The notes beneath the pieces were generated by a model that had not been told where the DNA came from, did no database searches, and saw nothing but the letters and a program-made list of their open reading frames with translations. Source: an uncultured Collinsella sp. (GTDB taxonomy: Bacteria; Actinomycetota; Coriobacteriia; Coriobacteriales; Coriobacteriaceae). From it: 64,000 nucleotides of DNA. Positions 38,849 through 48,748 of this stretch are shown here, piece after piece. A program made the translations under genes and the position numbers. Within the stretch, counting starts at the first letter, position 1; each line of letters begins with the position of its first letter. The stretch covers positions 26,113 to 90,112 of the forward strand of contig UQZH01000001.1 in the NCBI GenBank assembly GCA_900545445.1, given 5' to 3'.

Positions 38849-40306
38849 TTACGCGGCAAGGCGCTTGAGGACGTCGATGAGCAACTCGTAGAAGCGCTCG
38901 GCAGAAGCGAGCTCCATGCTCTCGTCCGGGGTGTGGACATCGGAGAGCGTCGGGCCCACGGCGATGGCGTCCAGGCCGTGCAGGGCCTCGGCGAACAGGC
39001 CGCACTCAAGGCCGGCGTGGATGGACTCGATGCGCAGCTCGGAGCCAAAGAGCTCGCGATAGCTCTCGACAAAGACGTCACGGACCGGCGAATGCTCGGC
39101 ATAGCTCCAGCCGGGATACTCGAACTCAAACTTGGCGTCGAAGCCCAGGACATCGGCCAGCGTCTGCAGACGGTCCTTGAACTCGTTCTGCAGCGAGGTG
39201 ATCGAAGAGCGCGGGGACAGCATGATCTTGACCTCGTCGTCAGAAGTGGCAACCACACCGATGTTGGAGGAAACCTCGACGGAGCCGTCGGTGGCGACGT
39301 TGCGGCGGATCACACCGTTGGGGGCAAGACGCAGGGCGCGGATGAGGGCAAGCGCGGACTTCTGGTCCATGGCCTCGACCTCGGCGTTGTCGGCAATCTC
39401 AACGGTGCAGGTAAAGCCGGGGTCGAAGACCTCGAGCTCGGCAGTAACGTCGGCGATGATGCCCTTTGCGATCTGGGCCGCGGCCTCGGCGGCAGCGTGG
39501 TCGGCGTAGACCAGAACAGCCTTGCACTCACGGTTGATGGCGTTGTCCTTAGTGCCGCCGTTAAAGCTGACGATGGCGGGCTCGCCAGCGACCATCAGGC
39601 GGTCGATGATGCGGGCCATGATGAGGTTGCCGTTGCCGCGCTCCAGGTTGATATCGCTGCCGGAGTGACCGCCCAGCAGGCCGGAGATGTCGAGTGTGAG
39701 GGTGCTACCGGTCTTGTGCTCGCGCACGATGGGGCAGGTGTAGGTAACGACGACGCCGCCGGCGCAGCTGACGGTGGCAACGCCCTCTTCCTCGGAGTCA
39801 AGGTTGATCATAGTACGGGCGCTAATCTGGGACTTGTCGAGCGTCTCGGCACCGACCAGGCCAGTCTCCTCGTCGGTGGTGAATACGCACTCGAGGGCCG
39901 GATGGGCAATCGAATCGTCGTTGAGCACGGTAAGCATAAGCGCGACGGCGATACCGTTGTCGGCGCCCAGAGTGGTGCCGTTAGCGGTGAGGACGCCGTC
40001 CTTGACGACCAGGTCGATACCGTCGGTCGTAAAGTCGTGCTCGACGGAACCCAGCTTGTCGCACACCATGTCGATGTGACCCTGCAGCATCACGGTCGGG
40101 GCATTCTCGGCGCCGGCAGATGCGGGCTTGCGAATGATGACGTTGTAGACCTCGTCCTGATACACATCGAGACCGCGCTCCTTGGCAAACGCGACCAGGA
40201 AATCGCTGATGCCCTTCTCGTTGCCAGAACCACGGGGGATCGCGCTGACCTCCTCAAAGAAATGGAACAGCTGGGCGGGCTCGTAGCCGGTAATCTTGTA
40301 GTCCAT
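38849..40306 (-). CDS. pepD: Aminoacyl-histidine dipeptidase (PepD, M20 family)
   Basis: Cytosolic dizinc dipeptidase of 485 residues. Metal-site motifs: LQGHIDMVCDK, TLGADNGIAVAL and TTDEETGLVGAE; the second metal site lies in the C-terminal half (HAGLECGLF). The long PepD-type lid domain is present. ATG 40306 follows AAGGAGG; the open frame extends 35 codons upstream without a site. Confidence 0.93.
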   Translation of the reverse strand: MDYKITGYEPAQLFHFFEEVSAIPRGSGNEKGISDFLVAFAKERGLDVYQDEVYNVIIRKPASAGAENAPTVMLQGHIDMVCDKLGSVEHDFTTDGIDLVVKDGVLTANGTTLGADNGIAVALMLTVLNDDSIAHPALECVFTTDEETGLVGAETLDKSQISARTMINLDSEEEGVATVSCAGGVVVTYTCPIVREHKTGSTLTLDISGLLGGHSGSDINLERGNGNLIMARIIDRLMVAGEPAIVSFNGGTKDNAINRECKAVLVYADHAAAEAAAQIAKGIIADVTAELEVFDPGFTCTVEIADNAEVEAMDQKSALALIRALRLAPNGVIRRNVATDGSVEVSSNIGVVATSDDEVKIMLSPRSSITSLQNEFKDRLQTLADVLGFDAKFEFEYPGWSYAEHSPVRDVFVESYRELFGSELRIESIHAGLECGLFAEALHGLDAIAVGPTLSDVHTPDESMELASAERFYELLIDVLKRLAA

Positions 40307-40462
40307 GGTGCCTCCTTGGCGCAACTGGTTAGACAGTAAGACATGCGCCTTGTATATTCCCAGACTTCGTTTGCATAAACCACTCGAAAACGCCGAGCGC
40401 CCTCGCATCATCGGCTAACGGTGGACCGCATAGCGTAACGGTCACAACTTCACAGCTCTACA

Positions 40463-40494
40463 AATCGAGGCGCCCTTGCCGGAACGCCTCGATT
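40463..40494 (-). terminator. Hairpin after clpC
   Basis: AATCGAGGCG / CGCCTCGATT with a 12-base loop 26 bases after the clpC stop; the T run is poor. Confidence 0.6.
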
Positions 40495-40519
40495 GCACAG
40501 ATCAAATTGTCGCCACACC

Positions 40520-43162
40520 CTACAGCGCGCCGGAACCGGCTTGCATCATGCCGCCGGGGCCCGAGGTCACGCCGCCGCTCACGGGCGCGGCGTTGCCGGT
40601 GTGCGGTGCCGCCGGGGCGGTATCGCCACCGAGCGTGCCCGCCGGACGCGGTGCCGGGATCTCGCCCGTGCCGTGGCTAAAGACAAACTTGCCATCGGCC
40701 ACGTCGCACAGGACGGTATCGCCCTCGCCCCACTCGCCGGCCAGAAGCTCCTCGGACAGCGGGTCCTCGATGAGCTTTTGGATGGCACGGCGCAGCGGAC
40801 GCGCACCGTTGGTGAGGTCGGTGCCCTCGGCCACGATCTTGTCGTAGGCCGCATCGGTGAGCTTGATGTTCATGCCGTTGGCAATCAGACGCTGACGCAG
40901 GTCGTCCACCAGCAGGTGAGCGATCTTGGTGAGATTCTCGCCCGAGAGCTTCTGGAACACCACGATGTCGTCGATACGGTTGAGCAGCTCGGGGCGGAAC
41001 AGGCGCTTGAGCTCGCCCATCGCGCGACCACGGATCTCACTCGACGTGAGACCCTGCTCGCCGGTGGTGCCAAAGCCCACGCTCGCATCCTGCGCAATCT
41101 CGCGGGCGCCCACGTTGGACGTCATGATGATCACGGTGTTGCGGAAGTCGACCGTTTTGCCCTGGCTATCGGTCAGGCGGCCCTCCTCCAGCACCTGCAG
41201 CAGAATGTTGAAGATATCGGGGTGCGCCTTCTCGATCTCGTCGAACAGCACGACCGAGTACGGGTGACGACGAACGGCCTTGGTGAGCTGACCGCCCTCG
41301 TCATGGCCAACGTAGCCCGGGGGGCTACCGATAAGCTTGGAGACCTCGAACTCGCTGCCGAACTCCGACATGTCGAAGCTGATGAGCGCGTCCTTGCTGC
41401 CAAAGAGATACTCGGCGAGCGTCTTGGCGAGCTCGGTCTTGCCCGTGCCGGTGGGGCCCAGGAAGATAAAGCTGCCGCCGGGGCGACGCGGATCCTTGAG
41501 CGGCGAGCGACTGCGGCGCACGGCCTTGGCAACGGCCTCGACGGCCTCGTCCTGGCCGATAATGCGGGTCTTGAGCACGCTTTCGGCCTGTAGCAGGCGA
41601 CGGCTCTCGCTCTCGGTAAGCGAGGACACCGGCACGCCCGAGGTCACGGACACGATATCGGCGATCTGACTCACATCGATGGTGAGCGGGCTGGCGTCGA
41701 GCTCGGCGGTCCAGGCGGCCTTGGCCTCGGCGAGCTCAATCTCGGCGGCCTTCTGCCGCTCGGTAATCTCGGCGGCCTTGTTCATGTCGTCGCTCTCGGT
41801 GGCCTCCCGTGCGGCAGCCTTGAGCTCCTCGACGCGATGCTCGGCCTCGCGCACCGGCTCGGGCGCGCGATTGGCGGCAATGCGGGCGCGGGCACCGGCC
41901 TCGTCAATGAGGTCGATGGCCTTATCGGGCAGGAAGCGATCCTGGATGTAGCGGTTGGAAAGGTTCGCGGCGGCCTCGATAGCACCCTGCGTATAGCGCA
42001 CATGGTGGTGCTCCTCGTAGCGCGGCTTGAGCGCGGTCAGGATCTTGACCGTGTCCTCGACGCTCGGCTCCTCGACATCGATGGTCTGGAAGCGACGCTC
42101 GAAGGCCGGGTCCTTGGTGAGGTACTTGCGGAATTCCTCGGCCGTGGTGGCGCCGATAATCTGGAAGGCACCGCGCGCGAGCACGGGCTTGAGCATAGAG
42201 CTCGCGTCGATGGAGCCCTCAGCAGAACCGGCACCGATGATGGTGTGCATCTCGTCGATAAACAGGATGACGTCGTCGGCTTCGGTGGCCTCTTGGATCA
42301 CGTTCTTGAGGCGCTCCTCAAACTCGCCGCGATACTTGGCACCCGCCACGAGGCCCGGCAGGTCGAGCGTCCAGATATTCTGGTTCATGAGGTTCTCGGG
42401 CACGTTGCCGGCTGCAATCTGCTGAGCCAGGCCCTCGACGATGGCCGTCTTGCCCACGCCGGGGTCGCCCAGAATGAGCGGGTTGTTCTTGGTGCGGCGC
42501 GAAAGGATCTCCATCATACGCTGGACTTCCTTTTCGCGACCAATTACAGGGTCGAGCTCGCCATCGCGCGCCTTCTGCGTGAGGTTGGTCGCGAACTGCT
42601 TAAGCGTATCGGTGCCACTCCCCTTTTGCTGAGAGGCATCCGAGCCGCTAAAGAACGGCAGGCCCGCACCGGGACGCCCGGCACCGGCGCCGGCGAGCGG
42701 ACGCTTCTTGTCCTGGTCCTTGGCAGTGAGTTTCTCGATAGCCTTTTTGATAGAGGCGGACGACACACCCAGGCGCATGAGGATGTCCATGGCCATGCCG
42801 TTGCCCTCTTCGACGATGCCGATCAGCAAGTGCTCGGTCGACACGTAGGTCTGGTTATTCTCACGCGCCACGCGGAATGAACGCTCCATAACGCTAATGA
42901 CGAGCGGCGTAAAGGCGAGCTTGGCCGCCTCGGTCTCCTCGCTGGGCTCGGGGACCGTGGTCTGGACCTCTTTGAGAGTATCCATGATGTCATCGTAGGA
43001 GATGTCGAGTGAACGCAGTGCCTCGGCGGCAATGCCCTCGTCCTCCTTGGCAAGCGCGAGCAGCAGGTGCTCGGTGCCCACCTTATTTGAATGAAGATCG
43101 AGCGCCTCCTGCTTGGCCATCGACATGACCTTGCGCGCTCGATCGGTAAATCTATCTAACAT
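40520..43162 (-). CDS. clpC: ATP-dependent Clp protease ATPase subunit ClpC
   Basis: HSP100 unfoldase that feeds proteins to ClpP. 880 residues from ATG 43162 (MLDRFTDRARKVMSMAKQEA), with AAGGA upstream. It has two Clp_N repeats (1-150), AAA+ 1 with GDPGVGKT, a middle coiled segment (about 410-480), AAA+ 2 with GPTGTGKT and a VGF ClpP-docking loop. The C-terminus has an extra ~40-residue Gly/Pro/Ala/Met-rich tail. No CtsR or McsA/B genes or CIRCE/CtsR boxes are seen nearby, unlike in Bacilli. Confidence 0.95.
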   Translation of the reverse strand: MLDRFTDRARKVMSMAKQEALDLHSNKVGTEHLLLALAKEDEGIAAEALRSLDISYDDIMDTLKEVQTTVPEPSEETEAAKLAFTPLVISVMERSFRVARENNQTYVSTEHLLIGIVEEGNGMAMDILMRLGVSSASIKKAIEKLTAKDQDKKRPLAGAGAGRPGAGLPFFSGSDASQQKGSGTDTLKQFATNLTQKARDGELDPVIGREKEVQRMMEILSRRTKNNPLILGDPGVGKTAIVEGLAQQIAAGNVPENLMNQNIWTLDLPGLVAGAKYRGEFEERLKNVIQEATEADDVILFIDEMHTIIGAGSAEGSIDASSMLKPVLARGAFQIIGATTAEEFRKYLTKDPAFERRFQTIDVEEPSVEDTVKILTALKPRYEEHHHVRYTQGAIEAAANLSNRYIQDRFLPDKAIDLIDEAGARARIAANRAPEPVREAEHRVEELKAAAREATESDDMNKAAEITERQKAAEIELAEAKAAWTAELDASPLTIDVSQIADIVSVTSGVPVSSLTESESRRLLQAESVLKTRIIGQDEAVEAVAKAVRRSRSPLKDPRRPGGSFIFLGPTGTGKTELAKTLAEYLFGSKDALISFDMSEFGSEFEVSKLIGSPPGYVGHDEGGQLTKAVRRHPYSVVLFDEIEKAHPDIFNILLQVLEEGRLTDSQGKTVDFRNTVIIMTSNVGAREIAQDASVGFGTTGEQGLTSSEIRGRAMGELKRLFRPELLNRIDDIVVFQKLSGENLTKIAHLLVDDLRQRLIANGMNIKLTDAAYDKIVAEGTDLTNGARPLRRAIQKLIEDPLSEELLAGEWGEGDTVLCDVADGKFVFSHGTGEIPAPRPAGTLGGDTAPAAPHTGNAAPVSGGVTSGPGGMMQAGSGAL

Positions 43163-43354
43163 GCTCGTTTCCTTACATGAGTTCATCGAAATCAAAACGC
43201 CCGCCCGTCGGCGGCGCTTTTGTCTCTTTACCCACAGGTTGTCTATGTTAACAGCTGGAGGAATATCTATAAACCCGGCTCACATGAATGCAGGTTATGA
43301 CCGCATCGCGGGACTCACCGCGCGATGCGCGACAGGCGCCCCGCAAGAGAAACC

Positions 43355-44044
43355 CTAGGCGTCTTTCACCACGTCGGGACTCGTCTCACGCGATGCGCGA
43401 TAGGCATCGGCCTCCTTGGAGACGCGTTCGAGCAGCTCGGATGTATCGACGCCCTCGACTTGCGCGACCGTTTCCACCGTCTGCATGGCGACCGCCCTCA
43501 GGTACGCGCACGCGCTGTCCCCCAGCTGCTCGAGGTCTATCTCCTCGCCGCCCTCCCGGGCAAAGCCGACCGCCATCACAAAGTCCATGATGCCCGAGAC
43601 CAGAAAGCCCACCGCAAAGCTCGAATCCGCCTTGAGCTCTTCTCCGTCGGGGTGGACGATCTCTCTCACGCGGTCGATGATGATCGTATGGATGCCCTGC
43701 ACGACCTGCTCGGCGGCACCCGCCCTCATGGTGATGACGATGCGCCGCAGCAGGCAGCGGACGTCGCGCCGGTCGAACGCCGAAAGGTCGCCCTCGCTCG
43801 AAAAATGCCAGAGGGCATCGGTGATGAGCTCGTTATCCTGCAGCAGTTGGGCTATGGCGATGGCGACGAGTTCATCGAAATCGTGAAAATAGTAGTAAAA
43901 CGTTCCGCGATTGCACCGGGCGGCGCGGGTCACCTCGCCAACCGACAGCTCGAAGATGCTGTTGTTCTCGATGAGCTCCCAAAACGCCTCGATGATACGG
44001 GTGCGTGCATCGGGCGCATCGGCGTCCTTACGCGGTCTCGCCAT
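43355..44044 (-). CDS. TetR/AcrR family transcriptional regulator
   Basis: 229 residues. The N-terminal HTH (LSVGEVTRAARCNRGTFYYYFHDFDELV, roughly 36-63, given in part) is standard; the C-terminal domain is a TetR_C-type helical ligand pocket. Its start overlaps the activase gene's stop by 17 bases, so it is co-translated with that gene and probably represses the unit through the perfect palindrome at 48517-48537. Confidence 0.9.
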   Translation of the reverse strand: MARPRKDADAPDARTRIIEAFWELIENNSIFELSVGEVTRAARCNRGTFYYYFHDFDELVAIAIAQLLQDNELITDALWHFSSEGDLSAFDRRDVRCLLRRIVITMRAGAAEQVVQGIHTIIIDRVREIVHPDGEELKADSSFAVGFLVSGIMDFVMAVGFAREGGEEIDLEQLGDSACAYLRAVAMQTVETVAQVEGVDTSELLERVSKEADAYRASRETSPDVVKDA

Positions 44045-47000
44045 GCGCCTCACCGCACCCCTGCGCCTTGGCGTTCATGATGAGCATCTGAAGACGGTTC
44101 TCCACGTTGGCGAAGCTCACGTCGGGATCGTAGTCGAGCGGCAGGAACTGCGCCGTGGGATACTGCTCCTTGAGCGCATGGATGAGCCCGCGTCCCACGA
44201 CATGGTTGGGCAGACACCCGAACGGCTGCAGGATCACGAAGTTGCGGCAGCCGCGCTTGGCGTGCTCGAGGATCTCCGCCGGAATCAGCACGCCCTCGCC
44301 CGCATCGAACGTATGGTGCAGGATCTTATCGCTCGCGCGCACGAGCTCGGGCATGCGCGTCGGCGGCTCGTAGAGCGGGCTCGCCGCGCCCAGGCGGTCG
44401 CAACGGTCGTGCGCGAGCTCGAACAGGTTGTCCGCCGTGGCGTACCAGGCCTTTTCGGGCAGCGACAGGTCGACGTGGAACTCGCGCGACTGCGCATGCT
44501 TGTAGAAATAGGTCTTGCGGATCACGTCGGTCATGCGCGCCTCGATGACCTCGAGCCCGTTGTCCTCGAGGTAGCGCTCGATCTCGTGGTTGGCGCCGAG
44601 ATGGAAATTGAGCAGGTACTCGCCCACGATGAGAACGGTCGGATGCGGGTTCGAGCGGTCGTACGGAACGGCGTCCATGATCGCAAGCGCGCGTTTGAAG
44701 CCCGTCGCCTGGCCTCTCAGCCCGGAGCGCTCCATGCCCTCGATAACCTCATCGAGCGCGCGGTCGAACGCAGCGTCCGCCGCGCCCTTCTCGAGCTCGT
44801 AGGGACGGATGCGCCTAAGCATGGCCTCGAGGGTATCGATCATGGGAAGACCGTAGGCGATCTGGATGCTCGGGCCAAGGCCGAGCTTGAAGCCCGGATG
44901 CGCATTGTGGGCATCGACGTCGTCGTTGGTGAGCACCGGGACATAGTCGTATCCCGCGTCGTCGAGCGCGCGGCGCAGCAGGGGCATGTAGTGCGTCAGG
45001 CGGCAGTCGCCGATATACTTGCCAGTCACCACGGCGACGTCGTGCGGGTCGTACTTACCGCTCTCGAGTGCCGCGAGCGCCTCGCCGATCACGATTTGCG
45101 CGGGGAAGCAGATGTCGTTGTGCACATAGCGTTTGCCCAGGCGGATGGCATCCTCGCGCCCGATGTCAAGGGCCTCGGCGCGCACGCCCTGATTGCGCAT
45201 CGCCGCGGTCATGAGCCTGCAGAACGCATGGGAGGTGTTGGGGACCAGCGCGATCTTGTCGTGCCGGTCGCGCTTGGTGTACTTGACCTTATACGGGTCG
45301 TCGAGCGGATGGACCGCGTGCACCCGGGCGCCCTCGGCACGCTCCTCCGCGCGACGACGGTTGACCGACTCGATAAACGAACGCACGCGAATGCCCATGG
45401 GACCGGCGACGTCGCTCTCATCGAGCTTGATCATCATCGGAACCTTGGAGCCCATCTCGCCCATCATGCGCGCGATCTCGTCGGTGAGATACGCATCGTG
45501 GCCGCAGCCGAAGCTGCCCATCTGCACGAGCTCGAGCTCGGGCGTCGATGCGACGATGACCGCGCACGACAGCATGCGCGCATGGTAGTTGTTCACGATG
45601 TCGATGCGGCTGTTGGAAAGATCGACGTTGCAGACCCCCGGCACCGCATCGGGCGTCAGCACGGGGATGCCGCGCTCAGAGAAGAGCTTGGGCAGCCCGT
45701 GGTTGACCAGCGGGTCGTTGTGGTACGGGCGCGAAGCGATCACCACCGCGTAGCCGCCGTCCTCGCGCACGTTCTCGAGCACCTGCCTGCCGCGCAGCTG
45801 CAGCTGGTTCTCAAACGTCTGCTGCGCGCGGTCCGCCTGCTCGGTCGCCTTGGCAACCCGGTCGGCATCGATATCGAAGGTCTCCTTGCACCACGCCTTG
45901 AGCTGGCGGTTTCGGTCGCCCTCGTCGTACCAGTGGAACAGCGGCGTATCGAACGGAACGCCGAAACGCTCCTCCGGGTTATCGGAATTGCGCATCACGT
46001 AGGGGTATCCCTTTACGACGGCGCACATCCACTCGCTGGTAGAGGCGGTGTTTTCGGTGGGCACCGTCGTGATGATGGGCATGAAGATGCGGTCGACGCC
46101 GGCGTCGACGAGATTGCGGATGTGCCCGTGGACGAGCTTGGCCGGGAAGCACACGGTGTCGGATGTGACGTGCGCCAGACCGCGCTCGTACATCGCCTTG
46201 GTGCTGCGTCCCGAGACGCGCACCTTAAAGCCGAGCGCGCTGAAGAACGTCGACCAGAACGGCATGGTGTCCCAGAACTCGAGCACACGGGGAATGCCGA
46301 TCGTGACATCGCGCCCCCCGCAGACGGGAACCGTGGGGTACGACTCGAACAGCAGCTTCTCGCGGTCGACAAAGAGATTGGGGGCAGCCGCGGTCCGGTC
46401 GCGCCCCGTGCCGGGTGCCTGTGCCTCGCAAGCACCCTGCGGACGCAGCTCCTCCGCCGCGGGAACCTCGCGCACGAGCTCATCCCATGAGATGGCGCCG
46501 CCGCGCGGGCAGCGATTGCCCGTGACGTAAAGCGAGCCGTCGCCAAATGCCACGACCGCGCGCTGGCAGCGGTTGTTGCACCGACGGCAGGTAACGCCGC
46601 CGAACTCGCGATGCTCGAAGCGCTCCACGGCATCGAGCCCGATAAACGACGTGCCGGCGTCGCCCTTGCGGCATTCCTCGCGCGCGAGCAGGGCGATACC
46701 GATAGCGCCCATCAGCCCCGGGTGGGGCGCACGCGTGACGGGTTTGCCCAGATACTGCTCGAATGCGCGCAGCACCGCGTCGTTTCGGAACGTGCCGCCC
46801 TGGACGACGACTTTGTCGCCCAGACGGTTGAGATTTGAAACGCGAATGACCTTGGTGAACACGTTCTCGATAATCGAACGGCAGAGACCGGCCATGATGT
46901 CGCCCGGACCCTTACCGCGCCGCTGCTCGGAAACGACGCTGCTGTTCATGAACACCGTGCAGCGGCTGCCGAGAACGGCGGGGGCTTTGGACGAAAATGC

Positions 47001-48467
47001 CTCGGTCGCGATATCCTCAACGGCTATTCCGAGGTTTTTGGCAAAACCCTCGAGGAACGAGCCGCAGCCCGCAGAGCACGCCTCGTTGACGACGATATCG
47101 GTCAGCACGCCGTGGTTGAGCCAGATGGCCTTCATATCCTGTCCGCCGATGTCGAGCACGAAGGTCGCATCGGGAACGCATGTGCACGCGGCGCGGGCGT
47201 GCGCGACCGTCTCGACCGTATGGTAGTCGGCGTGGAACGCGCACGCGAAAAGCTCCTCGCCGTATCCCGTGGTGCCCACGGCATCGATCGCAAGCGTGAC
47301 TCCCGCTGTCTCCCAGCGGTTCTTCAAGCTGACAAGACCCTGTTGGGCGACGTCGAGCGGTCTGCCGTTATTAGACGCGTAGAACGAATCGACAAGCTCA
47401 CCCGCCTCATCGACCAGGGCGAACTTGGTCGTCGTGCTCCCCGAATCGATACCGAGCGCCACACGCACCGTCTCTCCGGGCGCATACGCATCCGGACCCT
47501 TTGCCGGCGTCTCTTTGCCATGGCGTGCCGTAAAATCCGCCTGCTCGGCAGGTGTGGCAAAAAAGGGCTGGGCAAGACGTCCCTCCCCGCTTGCGGGCGC
47601 GACCGTCTCGAGCTTATCCAGCCGGACAAAAGCGTCGGGAAGGTCGATCGGTTGGGACGATGCGAACATGTCGGTCAGCGACAGGGCGGCACCGCGCGCG
47701 ACCATGATCTGCGGATCGCGCGGGACGATAACCTGATCGTCCGATAGATTCAGTTGCTCCCGGAACACGCGGACCAGCGTGGGGTTGTAGGCGAGCGTAC
47801 CGCCCTCGAAGATTACCGGCGGCTCGATGTCGATACCCTGGGCCAGACCGCCGATCGTTTGGCGGGCGACCGCGTGAAGCGCCGAAAGCGCCAGGTCGGT
47901 GGTAGGAATGCCCTCGTTGAGCAGCGGCTGGATATCGGTCTTTGCGTACACGCCGCAGCGGCCCGAGACCTCGTGGACGGTCGTTCCCCGGCTTGCGAGC
48001 TGCTCGAACTCGCCCGATTCGGTGCCGACCCCCATGAGCTTTGCCATCTCGTCGATAAATGCACCGGTACCGCCTGCGCACGAACCGTTCATGCGCATGT
48101 CGGCAACCTCGATGTCTCCCTTATCGTTGGTGCGGAAGAAGATCATCTTGGCGTCTTGGCCGCCCAGCTCGATGGCGCAGCGCGTCTGCGGATAGAACCT
48201 GCTGATCGCGAGCGCGTTGGCGACCACCTCCTGAACGTACGAGGCGCCCAGCGCGGTCGCGATATCGCGCGCACCCGAGCCGGTCACCGCAACGCGCAGC
48301 GACTCATGGGGAAAGCGCTCGGCGAGCTCGCCGAGCATGGCGCGCACGCTCGCTGTCTGACACGCCCCATGGCGGCGATATCCCCACCACGCCTCGGTCA
48401 TATCCTCGTGCATCGCGTAAACTTTGGTCGTCGTCGACCCTACGTCCAGTCCTACTAGCAACGCCAT
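44028..48467 (-). CDS. Acyl-CoA dehydratase activase / 2-hydroxyacyl-CoA dehydratase-like fusion
   Basis: 1479 residues. Two tandem ASKHA ATPase domains of the BadF/BcrAD/HgdC type: GLDVGSTTTKVYAM (6-19) with cluster loop SCAGGTGAF, and GIDSGSTTTKFALVD (about 345) with cluster loop CSAGCGSF. These are followed by a DUF2229-type domain (from about 720) and a D-component-like region with paired Cys motifs. Activases of this family donate electrons through a [4Fe-4S] cluster with ATP hydrolysis to radical dehydratases; such giant fusions are known but their substrate is not. The gene is more GC-rich than its neighbours. The TetR gene overlaps its 3' end. Confidence 0.85.
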   Translation of the reverse strand: MALLVGLDVGSTTTKVYAMHEDMTEAWWGYRRHGACQTASVRAMLGELAERFPHESLRVAVTGSGARDIATALGASYVQEVVANALAISRFYPQTRCAIELGGQDAKMIFFRTNDKGDIEVADMRMNGSCAGGTGAFIDEMAKLMGVGTESGEFEQLASRGTTVHEVSGRCGVYAKTDIQPLLNEGIPTTDLALSALHAVARQTIGGLAQGIDIEPPVIFEGGTLAYNPTLVRVFREQLNLSDDQVIVPRDPQIMVARGAALSLTDMFASSQPIDLPDAFVRLDKLETVAPASGEGRLAQPFFATPAEQADFTARHGKETPAKGPDAYAPGETVRVALGIDSGSTTTKFALVDEAGELVDSFYASNNGRPLDVAQQGLVSLKNRWETAGVTLAIDAVGTTGYGEELFACAFHADYHTVETVAHARAACTCVPDATFVLDIGGQDMKAIWLNHGVLTDIVVNEACSAGCGSFLEGFAKNLGIAVEDIATEAFSSKAPAVLGSRCTVFMNSSVVSEQRRGKGPGDIMAGLCRSIIENVFTKVIRVSNLNRLGDKVVVQGGTFRNDAVLRAFEQYLGKPVTRAPHPGLMGAIGIALLAREECRKGDAGTSFIGLDAVERFEHREFGGVTCRRCNNRCQRAVVAFGDGSLYVTGNRCPRGGAISWDELVREVPAAEELRPQGACEAQAPGTGRDRTAAAPNLFVDREKLLFESYPTVPVCGGRDVTIGIPRVLEFWDTMPFWSTFFSALGFKVRVSGRSTKAMYERGLAHVTSDTVCFPAKLVHGHIRNLVDAGVDRIFMPIITTVPTENTASTSEWMCAVVKGYPYVMRNSDNPEERFGVPFDTPLFHWYDEGDRNRQLKAWCKETFDIDADRVAKATEQADRAQQTFENQLQLRGRQVLENVREDGGYAVVIASRPYHNDPLVNHGLPKLFSERGIPVLTPDAVPGVCNVDLSNSRIDIVNNYHARMLSCAVIVASTPELELVQMGSFGCGHDAYLTDEIARMMGEMGSKVPMMIKLDESDVAGPMGIRVRSFIESVNRRRAEERAEGARVHAVHPLDDPYKVKYTKRDRHDKIALVPNTSHAFCRLMTAAMRNQGVRAEALDIGREDAIRLGKRYVHNDICFPAQIVIGEALAALESGKYDPHDVAVVTGKYIGDCRLTHYMPLLRRALDDAGYDYVPVLTNDDVDAHNAHPGFKLGLGPSIQIAYGLPMIDTLEAMLRRIRPYELEKGAADAAFDRALDEVIEGMERSGLRGQATGFKRALAIMDAVPYDRSNPHPTVLIVGEYLLNFHLGANHEIERYLEDNGLEVIEARMTDVIRKTYFYKHAQSREFHVDLSLPEKAWYATADNLFELAHDRCDRLGAASPLYEPPTRMPELVRASDKILHHTFDAGEGVLIPAEILEHAKRGCRNFVILQPFGCLPNHVVGRGLIHALKEQYPTAQFLPLDYDPDVSFANVENRLQMLIMNAKAQGCGEAHGETA

Positions 48468-48516
48468 AATGCTCCGTCTCTCGCATTTTTCCTGCTAGAG
48501 ATATACCACTCTACGT

Positions 48517-48537
48517 AATACAACAGACTGTTGTATT
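48517..48537. promoter_or_regulatory. Perfect palindrome, probable TetR operator
   Basis: AATACAACAG-A-CTGTTGTATT, 10-bp arms with a single central base, 50 bases upstream of the activase start. Form and position fit autorepression by the TetR protein encoded at the end of the unit. Confidence 0.75.
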
Positions 48538-48548
48538 TAAACTCCGTA

Positions 48549-48582
48549 TAAAAAGCGGCTGCCGAAACGCTTCAGCAGCCGC
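48549..48582 (-). terminator. Terminator after the DUF2798 gene
   Basis: Minus-strand GCGGCTGC / GCAGCCGC with a 12-base loop, then TTTTTATA. The stretch from 48583 to 48748 holds nothing else I can identify. Confidence 0.75.
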
Positions 48583-48748
48583 CGAATGCACCAACAGATT
48601 CTTCTGCGCGCTAGCACGTCGGGCAACGGAGCAGCACGGGCCCTCCGGTCATGCGCACCGCTCACGCCCGCGATGTCGCCGAGAGAGCTATCCACGCTTA
48701 GGGCTCCAACCAAGCAAGTCGCCCGCGCTCAGCAGATCCCTAAGCGAG

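Noticed and set aside
43163..43354. CIRCE or CtsR heat-shock operator upstream of clpC
   Set aside because: Neither the TTAGCACTC inverted repeat nor the GGTCAAA direct repeat is present.
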